A stretch of 64,000 nt of DNA, from NCBI RefSeq assembly GCF_963576615.1, contig NC_088710.1, positions 2,956,001-3,020,000 on the forward strand, written 5' to 3'. Source of the DNA: Watersipora subatra (lineage: Eukaryota > Bryozoa > Gymnolaemata > Cheilostomatida > Watersiporidae). Under the pieces are notes generated by a model. The model saw nothing but the letters and a program-made list of their open reading frames with translations, was not told where the DNA came from and did not search any database. This document shows, piece after piece, positions 41,101 to 50,100 of the stretch. The translations under genes and the position numbers were made by a program. How positions within the stretch are numbered: position 1 is the stretch's first letter; each line of letters opens with the position of its first letter.

Positions 41101-44100
41101 TATTTGGTAGCGAAAGAGATGATATTTAAAAAGTTGATTAAAACAGCAACTATTGTTGTTTAAATTTTATTAATAAAATTGAGTTAATAGAGATTCGAGT
41201 CGGAATTGCTGAAATTAAGTTAGCCTACTGGCATTTCGTTTGCTTTCAGTCAGAGTTACACGCATATAAGCTGGGCCCTTTGGTTTGGTATACAAAATGT
41301 TGGTGTGTTCTAGAATACTATATCCATATTACATCTATAGTATAGTATATCCATGCGTATATACTACATGCGTATATGCGAGGATATACGGTAACTGAGG
41401 AAACAATGAATACAGTAGACCGAGTCTAATAGAGTGGGTATATTTGTTGAATAAAAAACAAACAGTTATAGTGTAAAGCTCTTGTTGCTGAAAAGAGGCT
41501 CTTGTTGCTGAAAAGAGGAAGCTTTTGTTGCTGAAAAGAGGAAGCTCTTGTTGCTGAAAAGAGGAAGCTCTTGTTGCTGAAAAGAGGAAGCTTTTGTTGC
41601 TGAAAAGAGGAAGCTTTTGTTGCTGAAAATAGGAAGCTCTTGTTGCTGAAAAGAGGAAGCTTTTGTTGCTGAAAAGAGGAAGCTTTTGTTGCTGAAAAGA
41701 GGAAGCTCTTGTTGCTGAAAAGAGGAAGCTCTTGTTGCTGAAAAGAGGAAGCTTTTGTTGCTGAAAAGAGGAAGCTCTTGTTGCTGAAAAGAGGAAGCTC
41801 TTGTTGCTGAAAAGAGGAAGCTCTTGTTGCTGAAAAGAGGAAGCTTTTGTTGCTGAAAAGAGGAAGCTCTTGTTGCTGAAAAGAGGAAGCTCTTGTTGCT
41901 GAAAAGAGGAAGCTTTTGTTGCTGAAAAGAGGAAGCTCTTGTTGCTGAAAAGAGGAAGCTCTTGTTGCTGAAAAGAGGAAGCTTTTGTTGCTGAAAAGAG
42001 GAAGCTTTTGTTGCTGAAAAGAGGAAGCTCTTGTTGCTGAAAAGAGGAAGCTTTTGTTGCTGAAAAGAGGAAGCTCTTGTTGCTGAAAAGAGGAAGCTCT
42101 TGTTGCTGAAAAGAGGAGGCTTTTGTTGCTGAAAAGAGGAAGCTTTTGTTGCTGAAAAGAGGAAGCTTTTGTTGCTGAAAAGAGGAAGCTCTTGTTGCTG
42201 AAAAGAGGAAGCCTTTGTTGCTGAAAAGAGGCTCTTGGTGCTTTTTAGCTTTGTCTAATTTGATCCGTCATTATAGAGAATTTCAATCCGTCTGCCATTA
42301 GAAACCAATATTCTATCAGCAGCCATTTTTCCTTTCTCTGCTGATTAGAAGTGGCCACGGTATTTTGACGATATCTCAAGAACTAATCATCGAATCAACT
42401 TAAAACTTTGGAATTATACTGAAAATGAAAACGTAATACTCACATAATCTTTTTTGGAATTATTCTTAAACTAGAAGTATGAAAATAAAACAAGGCGAAA
42501 CTATGCGATTGAGTTTACTTGGGTGCATAATCAGGGAAAACAATTCCCCAATTATCTCAGGCTCAGGCTGCAATATGCAGCAACAAGTACTCAAGTAGTC
42601 ATGCCTATACTTAAAAATTGTGATTGCACTCCTCAGCGAGCGTAGAATCGATAAGACAAGTAAACCAGTAATCACTCACCCATATGGAACAAGAGCTGTC
42701 TCGACTACCGACAGCGCAGCAACAATACTTCACAAATTCCTCTCTTCTCTTTTTCATGACTCGCCTTTTGAGAAGTTTGGGATTGAATTTCTATATCAAA
42801 AACAACAAAATAACAACAATATATTTATGTGGATATATTTTATCTGCATAAATATCGACAGCCGATAGTTGAGAATATCACAGTACAAATGCGGAGTGTA
42901 TATAAGAATGACTAACAAACAATTTTAGCTCAAGAGTTTTGCGCTTGCGGTATTTTAAGATGAAAGTCTGGTCCACTGCATATTGACTAACTAGATGTTA
43001 AAACAGAAGCACTGAAGATGGTAAATACAACACAGGAGGGAGAGTGACAGTATAAAACAGAAGCAGTGAAAATGGTAAATACAACGCAGGAGGGAGAGTG
43101 ACAGTATAAAACAGAAGCAGTGAAGATGATAAATACAACGGAGGAGGGAGGGTGCCAGTATAAAACAGAAGCACTGAAGATGGTAAATACAACACAGGAG
43201 GGAGGGTGACAGTATAAAACAGAAGCACTGAAGATGGTAAATACAATGGAGGAGAGAGGGTGCCAGTATAAAACAGAAGCAGTGAAGATGGTAAATACAA
43301 CGCAGGAGGGAGGGTGACAGTAAAAAACAGAAGTACTGAAGATGGTAAATACAACACAGGAGGGAGGGTGACAGTATAAAACAGAAGCACTGAAGATGGT
43401 AAATACAATGGAGGAGGGAGGGTGACAGTATAATCAACTGTAGGAGTGTCTATGTTTGCTGAATAGTGAATTATACAAACTTGATCATTCCTTATAGTGG
43501 AAAAAACTTTTTTCCTATTTCTTTTTGGTCATCATTTTCACTTCGATTTTTTGACATCACAAAGTTGACCAAGAGAGTCTAGAAAATATTCTTGTACTTT
43601 TTCTACCCACTACATCTAAGGTAGTGAACAGCAAACTCCTTTAAAATTACTAAATTTTGCTGCAAAACTTTACTGATCTGACACACAGGCAGAACTTACT
43701 GTCTTTTACACTAACAATCTTTGTAAAAATGTTGTCTCAATCGTCATACATTTGTTTTCTTTTGACACAACTTTGAATTGTGGGAACAAAGAAAAGTCAT
43801 TTGAGACCAGGTTTGGCAAGCAGGGTGGGTGAGAAGCTACAGGAGTGCCATGTTATGAAACACTCAGTAACATTGATGATCGTGTGTATGTTGCTACCTT
43901 TTTCATGGCATTTATTGCTGGGAAGTGAAGTCTGGGTGAGCCGGCAGAACCTATGAATCTACTACTCACACACAAATATGGACTTGCTACTACAGGTTAG
44001 TCTATATGCTACTACAGTTTAGTCTATATGCTACTACAGGTTAGTCTATATGCTACTACAGTATAGTCTATATGCTACCACAGTTTAGTCTATATGCTAT

Positions 44101-47100
44101 TACAGGTTAGTCTATGTGCTAGTACAAGTTAGTTTATAAACTACTACAGTATAGTCTATATGCTACTACAGTTTAGTCTATATGCTACTACAGTTTAGTC
44201 TATATGCTACCGCAGTTTAGTCTATATGCTACAACAGTTTAGTCTATATGCTACTACAGGTTAGTCTATATATTACTACAGGTTAGTATATATGCTACTA
44301 CAGGTTAGTCTATGTACTATTACAGGTTAGTCTATATGCTACTACAGGTTAGTCTATATGCTACTACAGGTTAGTCTATATACTATTTCAGGTTAGTCTA
44401 TATGCTACTACAGTTTAGTCTATACGCTACTACAGGTTAGTCTATATGCTACAACAGGTTAGTCTATATACTACTACAGGTTAGTCTATATACTACTACA
44501 GGTTAGTCTATGTACTACTACAGTTTAGTCTATATGCTTTGGTTGAAAACTACTCCTAGATTATACTAATGCTTCAGGTTCTTTTATTTCACTCTTTGCC
44601 TGATTCTCAAGATTTGAATTGAACTTTCTCATGTTATTCCTCAACACTTGCCTTGGTGTACAAGCTACAAAACCCCTGCAGAAGGTGCCGGCACAACAAA
44701 GACCCCAAATCTGGTCTCGACATAATCTCCACTGAGACTCAGCATACACCCAAAGACCGATTTGGTTGCAGGATTTTGACACTATTTAACATCTTGACAA
44801 TCAGTATGAAAATTTGAGCTGTAGTAGTTACTACTTTCAAATACTTATTAGGCCTGTTTGCCAGTGAACTCGCCTTTCCTGAGAAACTGATAGCTGTCAT
44901 TCAGTGACCATAACTTTTAATAGGCCCTAGTAACACACATTTGAAAAAAAAATTATACTAACGTAAAACAGAATTTATTTTTTAGGGCTTATAATTAAAA
45001 ATTAAGTCAGCAACAGAAATAAAAATAGAGAGAAATGCAAACAGGGAGGGCAGAACAAATCTTAGCTTATGTCATGGTAGATGTAAATATATTCCATGAT
45101 TATACTAACAGCCACCATGTTACAGACACCTTAACACCTTTTGTAGTCTGGTTGTACTATAAGGAAATAAAAATGGTCCTCTTACGGTTCATCTTATGTT
45201 GAACCCTTGTCGTCTAAATGACCCACTGAAAAATGTATGTAAACTCATAAACTACGATTTGCTTAATAAATAGAAGACAAAATTTTAAAATCAAATGAAT
45301 TTCAATAATACACAAGTGTAATTGCTAAAACACAAGAAAATTTAGAGAAAGATAGAAATGCCGCAAATCACAATTTTATTCTTTCCTCCAATGACGGTAA
45401 TCATTTTATCATAATTTCTATGACCTTATTGGCTTCGTGCACCGCTTGTAAATAAAGTTCCTACTCATTCAAGCAAACTACTGCCTCAAAAGACTCAAAC
45501 AATTGAAATATTTTATAAATTTATGCTCGACTCACGCAAGTCAACCCGTTTAGTCTTCAGGCATAGTAAAATGCAATGTGTCTAACTTATAGATGATAAT
45601 ACATACCACACAAGTGACAGCTTTCCGATGACCAACAAAGTCTACGCCAGTGTCCCAACCATCCCTTGATATTATCTGAGCGGTAGGACCCATGTTGTTC
45701 ATCGCATGAGCTGACACCTGCTCCAACATGCCACAGTATAAATAGGCAAGATAAACATCGAGAGAACAAAATTGTGCAGTCACAAGCCAGATAACAAGTG
45801 AGTGAACAAGTAGCTCTAGGCTTGTTTCAAGTCAAGCTATATTTCACACCTTACCACCTTCCAGAAGACCATCCGCTGTATTTCACACTTTACCACCTTC
45901 CATGGTAGGGTCTGGCTATACGCACCAAAGAAATCCATCGTTTGCATTGTTGATGCACCATTTTGACGCCGAACATGCTAGGTCTACGCCGATAAAATAA
46001 AAACTAGGTATCTGTGGTTGCTTGAAATAGTTTATCATTATGATCTCAATTCAATTGTATTCAGTTTCAAGATAAAAAACTGAAGGAAAATTGGCTCTTG
46101 AACAACGATGACAACAGTGCTGCATATGAGCACCTATTTATACGCGGAGAAAGATATTCTGCCTTAACAGCTACGTGACAGCTACTATTATAAATTAGAA
46201 TGTTTCATATAATATATTAGATAAATTTTTGATAATACAATATGCTACAATCCTCTTTTGTAGTTTTATGTATTTCACGAACCTAGAATATTTCTGTACT
46301 TGGCTATTTTTATTACGCATAGCGTTTTTTGTCTCGAGCAAAACACAGTAATATAATAAGTTGCACAAATGTTATTATAATCACAAATTTTAGATTATCT
46401 ATATTAGACAGTAAATATCCATTTCTCATTGGTCGATTTATTTGTCAGCATAATGCATTGCTTAGTACAGTCGTGTGTGTGTGTGTCGCCATAACAAATA
46501 TTTACACTAGGCATATGCGATGCATTTCATTGGCGTGTGTTGCCAGGCCTTTACCTAAAGATGGTTAAGCCAAGTCTTAAATATGCATGATAAAGATTTT
46601 CTTCATCACTAGTCAATTTGGCAATGTCGCATGAGCAACAATGAAGTCACCATAAATACTTGTATGATAGTTTACCGCAGCACCTTAGCTCAGAAAATTC
46701 ACAGCATCAATAAAAAATATTAAAATATGTTTAAGAGGGAAACCATCGCTAACATACCAAATACGTTCCATCCGGACTCCAGCCTAATCTGAGAACATGA
46801 GTCGTACCGCTGGCTTCGTTAAATGGCTCAACAACGGTCTTCTCACGCGACCAATCCGAGGTTCTCCAAACTGCCAGAGTCTTGTCATCTGACTGGGAGG
46901 CGAGATACTTCCCGATGGGATCCCAGGTAACACCTTTTACCATACTTGTGTGCCCTTTGAGCACTTTCACCTGCTCTGTAATAAGGGGAAGCCACAAGTA
47001 GACAAGTAGCAGGCAGCTGCCAAAAACATTAAAATTCCATACTATTTCCGAGGGGGAAACTAGTCAAGTCCCCCCTCCGCAAAGACAATAATCCGAATAA

Positions 47101-50100
47101 ACACACGGCTGTATATATAGCATCTGCTCAACAGCCATAAATGCATGAACAGTTTGACCAAGTGAATTAAAGACAGTAGAAAAAAGACATAATCATCCCA
47201 TAAATTTTACGAATTTACTAATTTGAATTGCAGATGAACTGCACTTGCTTTGGCAAACACTCTACACAGGTAGGCTAATGTTATCTGAGATAAGATGACA
47301 GCTTACAATCTGAGGACAGTTTATATTCATTAAAGACAGAGAAATCCTTGTGAATCGCTCCAGACTACCGAATTAGATTCAAGCAACATTTTATTGATTT
47401 ATTGCAAACTATAATTGCAACACGCATGACTTGACCAGCCAGATTAATGACCTCCTTAGCGATCAGCCAAATACAAACTCTGACAAGATTAGTCATGATG
47501 CTTTGTTGGTTTACAGACTTTCAAATACAACCAAACTGATACATGTACATACATGTACCTAAACCTATACATGTACCTACATGTACCTAAACCGATACAT
47601 GTACATACATATATAGGTAAGGTGATACTAACCAGTAAAGTGATACTTACCAGTAAGGTGATACTACCAGTAAGGTGATACCACCAGTAAAGTGGTACTA
47701 ACCAGTAAGGTGATACTAACCCGTAAGGTAATACTAACCAGTAAGGTGATACTAACCGGTAAGGTGATACTACCAGTAAGGTGGTACTAACCCGTAAGGT
47801 GATACTACCAGTAAGGTGATACTACCATTAGGGTGATACTAACCAGTAAGGTGATACTAACAGTAAGGTAATACTAACCAGTAAGGTGATACTAACCGGT
47901 AAGGTGATACTACCAGTAAGGTGGTACTAACCCGTAAGGTGATACTACCAGTAAGGTGATACTACCAGTAAGGTGATACTACCATTAGGGTGATACTAAC
48001 CAGTAAGGTGATACTAACAGTAAGGTGATACTAACCAGTAAGGTGATACTAACCAGTAGGGTTATACTAACCAGGAAACTTGAGAGAATTCCATATGACT
48101 ACAGTATTGTCCACACTGCAGGTAGCTAAAAACTTATCTTCTGGAGACCAGGCCAGGTCAAGAACATCTGCAAAAATATGAGATGACATCAAATCTAGAC
48201 TGTTGCAAAATCTATGGTAGCTAAACTCCTCCCATCAAAGCACTTGCATTTTTTTTGTTATAGAATAAAAAAATGAACATTTACCTCCGGAATGACCTCG
48301 TAGGGTATGGATGCATCTCCATGTCTCAACATTGTCAACACCAAAAACTTTAGAGGAGCCACCAGCATACCTAGCCGACGACACATTGAACACAATGAAA
48401 GCACTCAACATACATAGCTAAAGTTAATATGTCAACTACGTAATTTATATAACACCAAGCTAGTCAGATGTGTAAACACTTGTCAAACAATATATAACTA
48501 GCTAGAAATGGGATATTTCAGCACATTGGTTCAAATTGACAAAAAACACATAATATCATCAGTGTAAATGTGCCATTATGAAAAAACAAAGTTGTGTACT
48601 GAACCTTCACATACAATCATACCTCAACATATGAGTTCCCCAACATGCGAGAAACTCGAGATACGAGCTGACTTTCTAGCAAATATCTTCCTTAACATAC
48701 GAGTAATCTTTCAGTTATAAGCATACGAGCCGGTTCCCGATGGCCACTACACTATATGGCCAAGCATGCGAGAGGCTGCTTTCAAGAACAGCATCGCTCG
48801 CTCTTTTTCCTCGAATCAGTTTGAAAACAGTTTTCAACAGGTTGGCTAAAAGTTATAGTGAATGCGAGGCAAAAAGCGCTCAACCGGAAACAGATACTAA
48901 AAAAAATAGGATGATAAAATTAAAGTAAGTTTAGCAAAAGGTAAAGTTTAGTAAACTTAGCACCTAACTTGTGTGTTTAGTAAACTTAGCACCTAACTTG
49001 TGTGTTTAGTAAACTTAGCACCTAACTTGTGTGTTTAGTAAACTTAGCACCTAACTTGTGTGTTTAGTAAACTTAGCACCTAACTTGTGTGTTTAGTAAA
49101 CTTAGCACCTAACTTGTGTGTTTAGTAAACTTAGCACCTAACTTGTGTGTTTAGTAAACTTAGCACCTAACTTGTGTGTTTAGTAAACTTAGCACCTAAC
49201 TTGTGTGTTTAGTAAACTTAGCACCTAGCTTGTGTGTTTAGTAAACTTAGCACCTAACTTGTGTGTTTAGTAAACTTAGCACCTAACTTGTGTGTTTAGT
49301 AAACTTAGCACCTAACTTGTGTGTTTAGTAAACTTAGCACCTAACTTGTGTGTTTAGTAAACTTAGCACCTAACTTGTGTGTTTAGTAAACTTAGCACCT
49401 AACTTGTGTGTTTAGTAAACTTAGCACCTAACTTGTGTGTTTAGTAAACTTAGCACTTAACTTGTGTGTTTAGTAAACTTAGCACCTAACTTGTGTGTTT
49501 AGTAAACTTAGCACCTAACTTGTGTGTTTAGTAAACTTAGCACCTAACTTGTGTGTTTAGTAAACTTAGCACCTAACTTGTGTGTTTAGTAAACTTAGCA
49601 CCTAACTTGTGTGTTTAGTAAACTTAGCACCTAACTTGTGTGTTTAGTAAACTTAGCACCTAACTTGTGTGTTTAGTAAGCTAGATTCATTTAAGTTGAA
49701 TTCCAAGTTTCTATTACGTCGGGTCAGAAAAATTTAGTGTACCCGAAAGCATTGCTCCTAAGTCTCTCTTTCAGACTGCCGCTACCTACACCGTCTGTCC
49801 AGCAGGTAAAAACTTCATACAGTAGTGTACATAGTGATGTTACACTTTATTGCAGATCATAACAAATAAATAGGTAGTTGTTACCTTGTTAGCGAGGTAC
49901 TGAATTACAACAATTAAAAATAAATTTTTTCCATCGCAATACCCTGTTTAGGTGGTGTTTTCATATAGGATAACGGAATAATTTGTACTTAATTATTTTA
50001 CAGGTACATAAGAAATAATGCCTTGAGACTCGAGTAAATTGAGTTATGAGCTCAGTCCTAGAATGCATTAGGCTCGTATGTTGAGGTATGGCTGTAGTTT

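Noticed and set aside
42991..43437. Minus-strand repeat open frames rich in F, L and C, resembling a membrane protein
   Set aside because: A 54-bp satellite, open because of its length; no splice or family support.
44561..44782. Minus-strand frame considered as the missing HIRA exon 8 because of a KFNSNL stretch
   Set aside because: The acceptor is poor and the CCCAVGS block is absent. The real exon was found at 42680-42790 with correct phase and KFNPK start.
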